Source: Duganella rivi (lineage in GTDB: Bacteria; Pseudomonadota; Gammaproteobacteria; Burkholderiales; Burkholderiaceae_D). Taken from it: a stretch of DNA of 64,000 bases. Below are positions 42,799-51,688 of the stretch, piece by piece. The translations under genes were made by a program, and so were the position numbers. Below the pieces are notes generated by a model. The model saw only the letters and a list, made by a program, of their open reading frames with translations. It had not been told where the DNA came from and did not search any database. The stretch spans positions 62,001-126,000 of the forward strand of contig NZ_WWCK01000001.1 in NCBI RefSeq assembly GCF_009857435.1, written 5' to 3'. Positions within the stretch are counted from its first letter, which is position 1, and every line of letters starts with the position of its first letter.

Positions 42799-44073
42799 AT
42801 GTTCTCCAAAAAAATCCTCGCGGCTGCTTCCGTCTTTTCAAAACTCATTAGTGGCTCCGGTGTCTTCATCGTCACCGGCTACTTTATCAGTCCCGAGAGC
42901 CTCGGCCGGCTGGCGGTGTTCGTGGCGTATTCCACGCTGATGTGCCTCGTCACCGACTACGGCCTGCAAAATCCGGCGCTGCGCGAAATCTCGATCGATA
43001 ACAACAAGGCAGCGTCGATCTTCAACAAGTACACGCTGTTCAGGATCTTCCTGTTCCTGCCGGTATTTGCGCTGACGCTCGGGGTGTTCCTCGCCACCGG
43101 CACGCTGCACACCACCGACCTTGTATTCTTCTCCTGCCTGGCCGTGGCTTCGCTATTTAGCTCGCACGGCGACTTTGCGCAGATTTACTTCCGCGGCATC
43201 GGCAAGTATGCGACCGAGGCGTGGATCTCGATTATCAGCGGCGTGCTGCACCTGGTGCTGGTCGGCCTGGTGGCGTATGAATTCAAGGAGGTCGAGTACA
43301 TCGGCATGGCGATCCTCGGCTCCAAGTTATTCTACCTGGCGGCGTCGGTGATTGCGGCCAAGCGCTACGACCGCGTGTTCAGCTGGTCGCTGCAAGATGT
43401 GCGCGACACTGCGGCCAGTTTCTTCAGCGATTTGAAGCGGCTGAAATACTACGCCGGCGATAGCGTGGTGACGGCGTCGTTTGCGCAGTTGGACATTATC
43501 TTCGTCAGCCACTTCTTCGGCATGCACTTCTCCGGCGTGTACCAGGTGGGGGCGAAGGTGACGCAGATTAGTCTCGCCGTGGTGCAGGTGTTTTCTGCCA
43601 CTTATATTCCGTCGATTTCCAACAACCTGCATGGCAAGCAGCGCAACGAGGCCGAGGCTTCGCGCAACCTGCGCTCGGCCACCATTGAGCTGTTCATCGT
43701 CGGCGTGGTGTTCGCACTGGGAATGGTGTTTATCCTGCCTTACATCCTGCACGCGGTGTTTGGCACCAAGTACGAGGAAGGCAATATCCTGTTCGTCGGC
43801 TTCGGCATGGCAGTGATTGCGCGCTGCCTCGCGGCGCCATTCGGCATTGCCCTGATCGCGCTGGATAAGCCGAAGGTGCGCTTGATCGGCCAATTGATCG
43901 TGTCCGGCACCTACTCGCTGCTGGCGGTACTGCTGTTCCCGACTTTCGGCTTTGCCGCCGCCTCGACGGTGATGGCGATTTCGCTGTGGACTGCACTGGC
44001 GTTTTATTCCAGCTGCACCTACCGTGCCTCGCCATCGCTGATGAAGAACGCCTTCTTGCCGCATCGCTCCTAG
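42799..44073 (+). CDS. Wzx-type polysaccharide flippase
   Basis: A 424-residue membrane protein with about twelve helices, the layout of the MATE/MOP-family lipid-linked oligosaccharide flippases. It has the N-terminal IVTGYFISPESLGRLAVFVA segment typical of Wzx, a central SVVTASFAQLDIIFVSHFFG and the later YIPSISNNLHGKQRNE loop. Since the eps operon contains polymerase and length control but no flippase, this gene likely translocates its lipid-linked repeat units. It follows the nitroreductase-like gene by 15 bases and ends four bases from the convergent ridA-like gene. Confidence 0.87.
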   Translation: MFSKKILAAASVFSKLISGSGVFIVTGYFISPESLGRLAVFVAYSTLMCLVTDYGLQNPALREISIDNNKAASIFNKYTLFRIFLFLPVFALTLGVFLATGTLHTTDLVFFSCLAVASLFSSHGDFAQIYFRGIGKYATEAWISIISGVLHLVLVGLVAYEFKEVEYIGMAILGSKLFYLAASVIAAKRYDRVFSWSLQDVRDTAASFFSDLKRLKYYAGDSVVTASFAQLDIIFVSHFFGMHFSGVYQVGAKVTQISLAVVQVFSATYIPSISNNLHGKQRNEAEASRNLRSATIELFIVGVVFALGMVFILPYILHAVFGTKYEEGNILFVGFGMAVIARCLAAPFGIALIALDKPKVRLIGQLIVSGTYSLLAVLLFPTFGFAAASTVMAISLWTALAFYSSCTYRASPSLMKNAFLPHRS

Positions 44074-44077
44074 GACG

Positions 44078-44470
44078 TTACGGCACGACGGCGGTCACCT
44101 CGATCTCCACCTTGGCGCGGTCTTCGACCAGCGCCATCACCTGTACCGCGGTCATTGCCGGGTAATGCGCGCCGATGATTTCGCGGTAGGCGCGGCCGAT
44201 TTCCTTGTAGGCCGCGACGTATTCGTTCTTGTCCACCACGTACCAGGTCATGCGCACGATGTGCTCCGGCCTGGCCTCCGCTTCCTTCAGCACGGCGACG
44301 ATGTTGAGCAAGGCTTGCCGCGCCTGGCCCGCGAAATCGTCGGTGTGGAACACGCCGTCGCCGTCCCAGCCTATCATGCCGCTGACGAATACCATGCGGC
44401 CAGTGGCGGCGATGCCGTTGGCATAGCCGCGTGGACGCGCCCAACCTGGCGGTTGCAATATCTCCATCAT
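44078..44470 (-). CDS. RidA-family deaminase in the 2-aminobenzoate operon
   Basis: A 130-residue RidA/YjgF protein ([44 protein letters not shown]). RidA proteins hydrolyse reactive enamines and imines to ketones plus ammonia. A C-terminal Arg-Glu pair typical of active RidA ([12 protein letters not shown]) can be made out with Lys-Val-Glu-Ile-Glu at the end. The ATG at 44470 overlaps the acyl-CoA dehydrogenase stop by four bases (ATGA). In this operon it may remove the amino group from an enamine intermediate of 2-aminobenzoyl-CoA breakdown, which is inference from context. Confidence 0.88.
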   Translation of the reverse strand: MMEILQPPGWARPRGYANGIAATGRMVFVSGMIGWDGDGVFHTDDFAGQARQALLNIVAVLKEAEARPEHIVRMTWYVVDKNEYVAAYKEIGRAYREIIGAHYPAMTAVQVMALVEDRAKVEIEVTAVVP

Positions 44471-45627
44471 GTCTCCTTCAGCAGCTCGCGCGCGATAATC
44501 AATTGCTGCACCTCGGTCGCGCCTTCGTAAATGCGCAGCGCGCGGATTTCGCGGTACAGGCTTTCGACGATCTGGCCACTGACCACACCGAGGCCGCCGA
44601 ACATCTGCAGCGCAGCGTCGATCACCTGCTGCGCGGTTTCGGTGGCGTGCAGTTTCGCCATCGCCGCTTCTTTCGTTACCTTCCCGCCCTGGTCGCGCTG
44701 CCACGCGGCGCGGTAGGTCAGCAAGGCCGAGGTATCGATGCCGGTCGCCATCTCGGCCAGCTTGGCCTGGGTGAGCTGGAAGTCGGCCAGCACCTGGCCG
44801 AACATCTGGCGCTGCGTGGCTCGCTGCAAGGCCTCGTCCAGCGCGCGCCGCGCAAAGCCCAGCGCCGCTGCCGCCACCGAGGTACGGAATACATCCAGCG
44901 TCGCCATCGCCACCTTGAAACCCTGCCCTGCCTCGCCCAGGCGCTTGGCGGCCGGGATGCGGCAGTTAGTGAATTGCAGGCGCGCCAGCGGATGCGGGGC
45001 GATCACGTTGATGCGTTCCGCGATGCTGAAGCCGGGCGTGTTGGCATCTACGATGAAAGCGCTGATGCCGCGCGCGCCGGGCTGCTCGCCGGTGCGGGCA
45101 AACACCACATAGAAGTCGGCAATGCCGCCGTTGGAGATCCAGGTTTTCTCGCCGTTTAAAACATAGTGGTCGCCATCCAGCACCGCTGCACACTGCATCG
45201 CCGCGACGTCCGATCCGGCCTGTGGTTCAGACAACGCAAACGCCGCAATCGCTTCACCACGCGCCACGCGCGGCAGGTACTCGGCGCGATTAGCCTCGCT
45301 GCCGAATAAGCTGATAGCACCGGAGCCCAAGCCCTGCATGGCGAACGCAAAGTCGGCGAGACCGTTGTGGCGCGCCAGCGTTTCGCGGATCAGGCAAATG
45401 GCGCGGGTGTCGATGCTGTCGCTTACGCCGCCGTGCGCGGTACCGCCGATGGCGTGACGCAGCCAGCCGCCCTCGCCCAGTTGGCGCACCAGTTGGCGGC
45501 AAGCCGCATCCACGTCCTGCTCATGGCCGTGCGCGATGCGCTGCGCAGCCCATGCATCCAGCGCCTGTTCCAGCGCGGCGTGGCGCGGTTCGAAGAACGG
45601 CCACGCGAGATAATTTTTATCGCTCAT
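44467..45627 (-). CDS. Acyl-CoA dehydrogenase (2-aminobenzoate operon)
   Basis: A 386-residue FAD enzyme. It has [16 protein letters not shown] and the region [16 protein letters not shown], and the C-terminal [20 protein letters not shown] and [20 protein letters not shown], where the Glu of YEGATE is the usual catalytic base. It would oxidise a cyclic or opened CoA thioester in the lower part of 2-aminobenzoyl-CoA degradation. It shares one base with the enoyl-CoA hydratase stop (TAATG) and overlaps the RidA gene by four bases. Confidence 0.92.
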   Translation of the reverse strand: MSDKNYLAWPFFEPRHAALEQALDAWAAQRIAHGHEQDVDAACRQLVRQLGEGGWLRHAIGGTAHGGVSDSIDTRAICLIRETLARHNGLADFAFAMQGLGSGAISLFGSEANRAEYLPRVARGEAIAAFALSEPQAGSDVAAMQCAAVLDGDHYVLNGEKTWISNGGIADFYVVFARTGEQPGARGISAFIVDANTPGFSIAERINVIAPHPLARLQFTNCRIPAAKRLGEAGQGFKVAMATLDVFRTSVAAAALGFARRALDEALQRATQRQMFGQVLADFQLTQAKLAEMATGIDTSALLTYRAAWQRDQGGKVTKEAAMAKLHATETAQQVIDAALQMFGGLGVVSGQIVESLYREIRALRIYEGATEVQQLIIARELLKET

Positions 45628-46427
45628 TAATTGCCCTCGAATTGAGGTTTTTGCTTGGCGACGAAGGCGTGATAGGCGCGATGGAAGTCCTGCGTCGCCA
45701 TGCAGATGGCTTGCGCCTGCGCTTCCGCTTCAATCGCTTCGTCCACGCCCATATTCCATTCTTGTTGCAGCATCTTCTTGGTCATGCCGTGCGCGAAGGT
45801 TGGGCCGCTGGCGAGCGCTTGTGCGTAGTCGCGCGCCGCGTCCAGCAAGGCTTCCGGTTCTTGCACGCTGTTGAAGAAGCCCCAGCGCTCAGCCTCCGCG
45901 CCCGACATCGAACGCCCGGTGTATAGCAGCTCCGCCGCGCGTCCCTGCCCGATCACGCGCGGCAGCAGCGAGCAGGCGCCCATATCGGCGCCGGCCAGGC
46001 CCACGCGCGTGAACAGGAAGGCGGTCTTGCTGCGCGCCGTGCCGATGCGTATGTCCGATGCCAGCGCGAGAATCGCACCGGCGCCCGCGCACACGCCGTC
46101 CACCGCCGCGATCAGCGGCTGCGGGCAGGCGCGCATGGCTTTCACCAGGTCGCCGGTCATGCGCGTGAAGGCCAGCAGGCCGGGCATATCGAGCTTGGTC
46201 AGCGGGCCGATGATGTCGTGCACGTCGCCGCCGGAGCAGAAGTTTTCGCCGGCGCCGGTCAGCACCACGGCCTTGATCTCGTTATCGTAGGCCAGCGCGC
46301 GGAACAAGTCGCGCAGCTCGGCATAGGATTCAAAGGTCAGCGGATTTTTACGCTCCGGGCGGTTCAAGGTGAGCGTGGCAACGCCGCCGTCTACCTCGAA
46401 TAGAAAATGCTTGGGTGTGTACTGCAT
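45627..46427 (-). CDS. Enoyl-CoA hydratase/isomerase family protein
   Basis: A 266-residue crotonase-fold protein. The oxyanion-hole stretches [13 protein letters not shown] and [17 protein letters not shown] are visible. The two usual catalytic acids are partly replaced ([18 protein letters not shown] in the region of the second), so its exact reaction (hydration, ring hydrolysis or isomerisation) is uncertain. A ring-opening role on the CoA-bound ring is plausible from its position between the MarR gene (10 bases) and acyl-CoA dehydrogenase. Length is normal. Confidence 0.9.
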   Translation of the reverse strand: MQYTPKHFLFEVDGGVATLTLNRPERKNPLTFESYAELRDLFRALAYDNEIKAVVLTGAGENFCSGGDVHDIIGPLTKLDMPGLLAFTRMTGDLVKAMRACPQPLIAAVDGVCAGAGAILALASDIRIGTARSKTAFLFTRVGLAGADMGACSLLPRVIGQGRAAELLYTGRSMSGAEAERWGFFNSVQEPEALLDAARDYAQALASGPTFAHGMTKKMLQQEWNMGVDEAIEAEAQAQAICMATQDFHRAYHAFVAKQKPQFEGN

Positions 46428-46437
46428 GGTGATTCCT

Positions 46438-46911
46438 TTAGTTCAGTTGCTGCTTGATCGCGGACAGCATGTCGATCAGTTGTGCCTTATCGGCGCTGGA
46501 GACGCCTTGCAGCAGCTCCTCGATCCAGCTTTCGTGTTCTGCCGCCATGGTGGCGAAGGCTTTGCGGCCGGCCGGCGTTAGCTTGACGCTGTAGGCGCGG
46601 CCGTCTTTCGGATCGGGCACGCGCACCACCAGCTTTTCCAGCTCCAGCTGATCGGTGATGCCGGTGATGTTCCCGCCCGTGACCATCATGCGCTTGGACA
46701 GCTCGCCCATGCGCAGGCCTTGCGGATGGCGTTCCAGCTGCGCCATCAAGTCAAAGCGCGGCAGCGTGATGCCGAAGCTGGAACGCAAGCGGCTGCGGAT
46801 CTCGTTCTCGATCTTGACGGTGCACGACAACATGCGCAGCCACAGTTTCAGCGACTGGTGGTGGTCTTGCGTCAGGCGGCTGGCCAGATCCAGTTGTTCT
46901 TCATCTTCCAT
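46438..46911 (-). CDS. MarR-family transcriptional regulator of the 2-aminobenzoate operon
   Basis: A 157-residue winged-helix protein. It has the helical N-terminus ([16 protein letters not shown]), the DNA-recognition part [22 protein letters not shown] and the wing [21 protein letters not shown]. The start at 46911 (MEDEEQ) is chosen over a longer open frame because upstream residues are antisense-like. It overlaps the monooxygenase stop by 11 bases. MarR repressors that sense aryl-CoA esters control similar operons. The palindrome at 50828-50857 upstream of the operon is a candidate binding site. Confidence 0.9.
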   Translation of the reverse strand: MEDEEQLDLASRLTQDHHQSLKLWLRMLSCTVKIENEIRSRLRSSFGITLPRFDLMAQLERHPQGLRMGELSKRMMVTGGNITGITDQLELEKLVVRVPDPKDGRAYSVKLTPAGRKAFATMAAEHESWIEELLQGVSSADKAQLIDMLSAIKQQLN

Positions 46912-49186
46912 AATTTCCTCGTGCCAGATTGCGTTCCATTTGCTGTTTGCCGGGCAGGTATTGCTTGGGCCAAGCGGCTGCGGTGTAGCCGATGCGCGCA
47001 GCTTCGGCGAGTGTCCATGCCGGATTGGCCAGGTGCGGCCGCCCCACTGCGCACAAGTCGGCGCGGCCGGCGGCGATGATGCTGTTGACGTGATCCGCTT
47101 CAAAGATGGAGCCGACGGCGATGGCGCCGATGCCGGCTTCGTTGCGGATGCGGTCTGCGAATGGCGCCTGGAACATGCGGCCATACACGGGCTTCTCAAG
47201 TTTGCTGACCTGGCCGGATGAGCAGTCGATCATATCGGCGCCGGCGGCTTTGAACAGGCGTGCGATGTGCACGGCGTCATCCGGCGTGATGCCGCCTTCT
47301 ACCCAATCGTGGGCGGAGATGCGAACGCTCATCGGCTTGTGCGACGGCCATGCGGCACGCATCGCTTTGAAGATCCTCAGCGGATAGCGGCAGCGGTTTT
47401 CAAGACTGCCGCCGTATTCGTCACTGCGTTGGTTGGTCAGCGGCGAGATGAAGGACGATAGCAGATAGCCGTGGGCGCAGTGCAGTTCCAGCCAGTCGAA
47501 GCCTGCTTCCTCAGCGGCTAGCGTGGCGCGCACGAAATCCTTTTGGATGCGATCCATATCGGCGGCCGTGATTTCGCGCGCAGTTTGCGAGACGCCTTGC
47601 AGGTATTGCTGTGGCGAGGCGGAGAGCAGCGGCCAGTTGTCTTTTTCCAGGGGCTGGTCGATGCCGTCCCACATGGCGCGGGTGGAGCCTTTGGCGCCGG
47701 CGTGACCAAGTTGCAGCGCGATGGCGGCGTCGCTGTGCTGGTGGACGAAATCAACGATGCGTTTCCACGCCTGCGTGTGTTCGGGCTTGTACATGCCGGG
47801 GCAGTATGGCGTGATGCGGGCATCGGCGGAGACGCAGGTCATTTCGGCAAAGACCAAGGCAGCGCCACCCAGCGCGCGCGCGCCGAGGTGGGCCAGATGG
47901 TAGTCGCCAGCGACACCGTCTACAGCGCTGTATTGCGCCATCGGCGAAACGGCGATGCGGTTTTTCAGCGTGAGGCCGCGTACCGTGTAGGGCGTGAACA
48001 TCGGCGGTACGGTGGTGGCTGCTGCCCCGGCGCGCTGGGCGAACCAGCGTTCATAGCTGGCGACGTAGGCGGCATCGCGCAATCGCAGGTTTTCGTGCGA
48101 CAGGCGCTGGCTGCGGGTCAGCATGGAGTAGGCAAACTGCGGCGCTTCCATCGACGTGTAGCGCTCTACGTTCTCGAACCATTCCATCGAATTGCGTGCC
48201 GCGCTTTGCAGCTTGAGCACTTCCACTGCGCGCAATTCTTCATACGCCGCCAATGCGCTGCGCGCGTCGGCGTGCGCGCCGAAACAGCGCGCCAATTCAA
48301 TCGCATCTTCCAGCGCCAGCTTGGTGCCCGAGCCGATCGAATAATGCGCGCTATGCGCGGCATCGCCCATCAGCACCACCGGCACGTTGCCGTCCCAATG
48401 CACCCACTTGCCGCACACAATGCGCGGGAACGTAATCCACATCGCCGAGCCGCGCAGGTGCGACGCGTTGGACATCAGCTTATGCCCATCCAGCTGTTCT
48501 GCAAACAAACGCTCGCAGAACGCAATCGATTCCTCCTGCGTCATCGTCTCCAATCCCGCTGCGCGCCATACCGATTCCGGCGTCTCAACGATAAAGGTCG
48601 AGGTATCGGCATCGTACTGGTAGATGTGCGCCTGGAACCAGCCATGCTCCGTCTGTTTAAACGCAAAGGTGAACGCATCAAACTTCTTGCGCGTGCCGAG
48701 CCACACGAAGCGGCAGCGGCGCGGCTCTATCATCGGCTGATAGCTGTCCGCGTAGCGCGCGCGGATGCGGCTATTGAGGCCGTCAGAAGCAATCACCAGA
48801 TCAGCGCCATACTGCGCATAGTCGGTCAGCTCGGTCTCAAACACCAGCTCCACGCCCAACTCCTCGCAACGATGCTGCAAAATGTTGAGCAAGTGCTTGC
48901 GTCCAATACCGCAGAAACCATGGCCGCCCGATGTCACCTTCTGGCCCTTGAAGAACACGTCGATATCATCCCAGTGATTGAAGGACGCTTCAATCGCCTG
49001 CGCGGTCGGCGCATCCGCTTCCGTCAGGTTACCCAGCGTCTGGTCGGAAAACACCACACCCCAGCCAAACGTGTCGTAGGGACGATTGCGCTCCACCACC
49101 ACGATCTGGTGAGCCGGATTCTGTTTTTTCATCAGCAGGGCAAAGTACAAGCCTGCCGGGCCGCCGCCTACGCAAAGTATCTTCAT
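46901..49186 (-). CDS. 2-aminobenzoyl-CoA (or salicylyl-CoA) monooxygenase / old-yellow-enzyme fusion
   Basis: A 761-residue two-domain flavoenzyme. Residues 1-390 are a class A flavin monooxygenase ([10 protein letters not shown] at 6-15, [15 protein letters not shown] from 273). Residues 396-761 are an old-yellow-enzyme oxidoreductase ([32 protein letters not shown]). This fusion is the known 2-aminobenzoyl-CoA monooxygenase/reductase of the Azoarcus anthranilate pathway and its salicylyl-CoA 5-hydroxylase relatives. It hydroxylates and then reduces the aromatic CoA ester, giving a non-aromatic product. The adjacent CoA ligase supports the substrate class. The ATG at 49186 lies one base after the ligase stop. 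Confidence 0.92.
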   Translation of the reverse strand: MKILCVGGGPAGLYFALLMKKQNPAHQIVVVERNRPYDTFGWGVVFSDQTLGNLTEADAPTAQAIEASFNHWDDIDVFFKGQKVTSGGHGFCGIGRKHLLNILQHRCEELGVELVFETELTDYAQYGADLVIASDGLNSRIRARYADSYQPMIEPRRCRFVWLGTRKKFDAFTFAFKQTEHGWFQAHIYQYDADTSTFIVETPESVWRAAGLETMTQEESIAFCERLFAEQLDGHKLMSNASHLRGSAMWITFPRIVCGKWVHWDGNVPVVLMGDAAHSAHYSIGSGTKLALEDAIELARCFGAHADARSALAAYEELRAVEVLKLQSAARNSMEWFENVERYTSMEAPQFAYSMLTRSQRLSHENLRLRDAAYVASYERWFAQRAGAAATTVPPMFTPYTVRGLTLKNRIAVSPMAQYSAVDGVAGDYHLAHLGARALGGAALVFAEMTCVSADARITPYCPGMYKPEHTQAWKRIVDFVHQHSDAAIALQLGHAGAKGSTRAMWDGIDQPLEKDNWPLLSASPQQYLQGVSQTAREITAADMDRIQKDFVRATLAAEEAGFDWLELHCAHGYLLSSFISPLTNQRSDEYGGSLENRCRYPLRIFKAMRAAWPSHKPMSVRISAHDWVEGGITPDDAVHIARLFKAAGADMIDCSSGQVSKLEKPVYGRMFQAPFADRIRNEAGIGAIAVGSIFEADHVNSIIAAGRADLCAVGRPHLANPAWTLAEAARIGYTAAAWPKQYLPGKQQMERNLARGNYGR

Positions 49187-49187
49187 C

Positions 49188-50804
49188 TCATTCACTACGC
49201 AATTTAAAGCGTTGCAGCTTGCCGGTTTCGGTGCGCGGCAAAGCATGCAAGAATTTCACCGAGCGCGGATATTTGTATGGCGCGATCTGCGCCTTCACAA
49301 ACTCCTGCAGCTGCACCGCCAACTCCGCCGAGGCCTCAAAGCCGGCACGCAGCACCACGTGCGCTTCCACAATCTGTCCGCGTTCCTCGTCCGCCTTGCC
49401 GACCACGCCGCACTCCGCCACCGCCGGGTGACGCAGCAACACGTCCTCCACTTCCGGGCCGGCGATGTTATAGCCGGCCGAGATAATCATGTCGTCCGTG
49501 CGCGAGCGATAGTAGAAGTAGCCGTCGGCGTCCATCTCATACGCATCACCAGTCAGGTTCCAGCCGTTCAGCACATAATCGCGCTGTCGCTCATCGTCCA
49601 GGTAGCGGCATCCGGTCGGGCCTTTCACCGCCAGCCTGCCGATCACGCCCGGCCCCACCGGCTTGCCGTTCAAATCAAGGATGCAAGCCTGGTAGCCCGG
49701 CACCGGCTTGCCGGTCGCACCGGGCCGCGCCTGCTCGCCGGCTGCCGAGATAAAGATGTGCAGCAGCTCGGTCGCGCCTATGCCGTCTATCATCACCAAG
49801 CCGGTGGCCTGCCGCCAGCTTTCGCGCGTGGCCGCCGGCAGCGCCTCACCGGCCGACACGCTCTTGTGCAGGCTCGATAAATCATACTGTCCCGCCACCA
49901 CCGCCATTTGCCGGTACAAGGTCGGGGCAGTAAAGCACACCGTGGCGCGGTATGTCTCTATCGCTTTCAGCAGGGTTTCCGACGATAGCTTCTCCAGCAG
50001 CACGGCCGTCGCACCAACGCGCAGCGGGAATAGCAGCAAGCCACCGAGGCCGAAGGTAAAGGCCAGCGGCGGCGTGCCGATAAACACGTCGCTGCGCTGC
50101 GAGTGCAGCACCGAGCGCGGGAAGCAGTCGCAAATCACCATCACGTCGCGATGGAAATGCATGGTGCCTTTCGGGACGCCGGTGGTGCCCGAGGTGAAGC
50201 TGATCAGGCACACATCGTCGGCCGCCGTATCGACTGAGTCGAAGTGCGCCGGCTGCGCCGCCATCGCCGCTTCCAGCGTATCCGGCGCGCTGCCCTCGCC
50301 GCCGAACCACAGGGTATTGCCACGCGCCGCTTGCGGTAGCTCTGCGGCTTCCAACTCCACGCGCAGACAATCGGCGCACAGCACCGCATTGACCTGCGCC
50401 TTGTTGGCTATCGTGCCGAGTTCACGCGCGCGCAACAGCGGCATGGTCGGCACGGCGATCAAGCCGGCCTTGATCACCGCCAGTATGCACGCCGCCATCA
50501 TGGGATTGTTCGCGCCGCGCAGCAGCACACGGTTACCCGTCTCCAGCTTCATCGGCCCGCGCAGCACGTGGGCGATGCGATCCACCTGCTCCATCAGCTG
50601 CGCGTATGTCCATTCGATTTGCGCGCCGCGCAGGGCGATGCGTTCGGGCGCGCAGCCTTCCAGCAGCGCGGCCACGCAATTGAGGCGCGGCGGGTACTGC
50701 AACTCGGGCAAGTCAAAGCATAATTCCGGCCACAGTTCCGGTGGCGGCAGGTGCGCGCGCGCGAAATCGTCCGTGTAAGCACTGGCAGTGAGAGGTCTAG
50801 TCAT
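49188..50804 (-). CDS. 2-aminobenzoate-CoA ligase (benzoate-CoA ligase family)
   Basis: A 538-residue AMP-forming acyl-CoA synthetase. The P-loop motif [12 protein letters not shown] is at 202-213, followed by [13 protein letters not shown], the A8-region [16 protein letters not shown], and the C-terminal catalytic Lys in [10 protein letters not shown] near 529. The fold and the benzoate-CoA ligase-like N-terminus, together with the monooxygenase fusion next door, point to 2-aminobenzoate (anthranilate) as substrate; salicylate or benzoate cannot be excluded. It is the first gene of the operon, with a predicted promoter and palindrome directly upstream. Confidence 0.91.
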   Translation of the reverse strand: MTRPLTASAYTDDFARAHLPPPELWPELCFDLPELQYPPRLNCVAALLEGCAPERIALRGAQIEWTYAQLMEQVDRIAHVLRGPMKLETGNRVLLRGANNPMMAACILAVIKAGLIAVPTMPLLRARELGTIANKAQVNAVLCADCLRVELEAAELPQAARGNTLWFGGEGSAPDTLEAAMAAQPAHFDSVDTAADDVCLISFTSGTTGVPKGTMHFHRDVMVICDCFPRSVLHSQRSDVFIGTPPLAFTFGLGGLLLFPLRVGATAVLLEKLSSETLLKAIETYRATVCFTAPTLYRQMAVVAGQYDLSSLHKSVSAGEALPAATRESWRQATGLVMIDGIGATELLHIFISAAGEQARPGATGKPVPGYQACILDLNGKPVGPGVIGRLAVKGPTGCRYLDDERQRDYVLNGWNLTGDAYEMDADGYFYYRSRTDDMIISAGYNIAGPEVEDVLLRHPAVAECGVVGKADEERGQIVEAHVVLRAGFEASAELAVQLQEFVKAQIAPYKYPRSVKFLHALPRTETGKLQRFKLRSE

Positions 50805-50827
50805 GATCGCCCTGAAGTTGGAAGTCG

Positions 50828-50857
50828 AAAGTGATCCGCTGCACAGCGGATCACTTT
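50828..50857. repeat. 30-bp palindrome before the 2-aminobenzoate operon (candidate operator)
   Basis: Two perfect 14-bp arms (50828-50841 and 50844-50857) with a 2-base centre. One end overlaps the predicted -10 box of the ligase promoter, and the other lies 23 bases before the ATG at 50804. A repressor bound here would block transcription. As RNA it could also form a hairpin ending the upstream response-regulator transcript, but no proper T run follows. Confidence 0.6.
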
Positions 50858-50881
50858 AAACTTAAACTATCTCAACATCAA
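50853..50881 (-). promoter_or_regulatory. Promoter of the 2-aminobenzoate operon
   Basis: Minus-strand TTGATG (50881-50876), 17-base spacer and TAAAGT (50858-50853). The -10 box runs into the palindrome. The promoter lies right after the stop of the response-regulator gene (50886). Confidence 0.5.
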
Positions 50882-50885
50882 GTGT

Positions 50886-51599
50886 TTATGCTGCTTCCTG
50901 CCGCACGAGACCCGACTGGTGTACCACGGCGCGCACCACATCCGACAGCACCGCCTGCACCGCCTCGTTGGACAGCTGGCCCGGCGCGATGCTTTTCAAC
51001 GCCGCAGCGGCGCCGTGCAGGCCGAGCGTGACGCAGCCCGCATGCAGGCGATCGATGCGCACCTGCGCCTCGCTTTGCTCCCCCTTGGCCAGCATGGCTT
51101 GCAGATCGCCGCCGGCGGCGGTCAATTGGTTCTGAAAACCGCTCAGGTAAACCAGCAGGCGCTCGCCGTTGATGCCAAGGCGGCGCAGCGTTTCAGCCGG
51201 CGCTTCGGCTTGATGCTCGTAGCCGTTGGCCGCTTGATCAAGGAAATTGACCAGGTGGACGCGCACCTGCTCCGCTTGAAAGGGCTTGACGATGTAGCCG
51301 GTGGCGCCGGACTGGGTGGCTTCTTCCACCGTGTCCTTGTCGTTGGCCGAGGTCACCAGCACGAACGGCATGCTGTTGATCTCAGGATGCGACTTCACGC
51401 GCTGTAGCAGCTCCATGCCGGACAAGCGCGGCATGCGCAAATCGCAAAAGCAGATGGCGGGACGCAAGCCTTCTTCCAGCTGCCGCCATGCATCGGCGCC
51501 GTCTTCCGCTTCAACGATGTCAAAACTGCCGCAGCTATCGATCAGGTGCATCAGCACCATGCGCGAGACGACATCATCGTCCACTACCAGAACTTTCAT
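50886..51599 (-). CDS. Response regulator with C-terminal HPt-like domain
   Basis: A 237-residue protein. The receiver domain (1-120) is complete, with Asp8/Asp9, phosphoacceptor Asp53 in FCDLRMP, Thr/Ser in LVTSAND and Lys105 in IVKPF. The C-terminal about 110 residues are all-helical and resemble a histidine phosphotransfer domain: a helix with RLHAGCVTLGLHGAAAAL places His186 and, ten residues later, the Gly-Ala pair where HPt domains have H-X10-G-A. The typical Lys-Gly after the His is missing, so activity is uncertain. No DNA-binding domain is present. It lies 89 bases downstream of the large hybrid kinase and probably takes part in its phosphorelay. Confidence 0.8.
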   Translation of the reverse strand: MKVLVVDDDVVSRMVLMHLIDSCGSFDIVEAEDGADAWRQLEEGLRPAICFCDLRMPRLSGMELLQRVKSHPEINSMPFVLVTSANDKDTVEEATQSGATGYIVKPFQAEQVRVHLVNFLDQAANGYEHQAEAPAETLRRLGINGERLLVYLSGFQNQLTAAGGDLQAMLAKGEQSEAQVRIDRLHAGCVTLGLHGAAAALKSIAPGQLSNEAVQAVLSDVVRAVVHQSGLVRQEAA

Positions 51600-51688
51600 G
51601 TGGTTCCTTGTGTCGTTTTGTCATGATCTTACATCAACCAGCTTTAGATGCAATGTCCTACACAAGAAAGATTGCACCTGATTGCACC

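Noticed and set aside
41555..44073. A genomic island inserted at the tRNA-Arg gene.
   Set aside because: No integrase, no direct repeat of the tRNA 3' end was noticed, and the downstream genes do not differ visibly in base composition from their surroundings.
46912..47199. N-terminal extension of the MarR regulator.
   Set aside because: It would overlap the monooxygenase coding sequence in another frame by nearly 300 bases, and MarR proteins are normally about 150 residues, matching the 46911 start.
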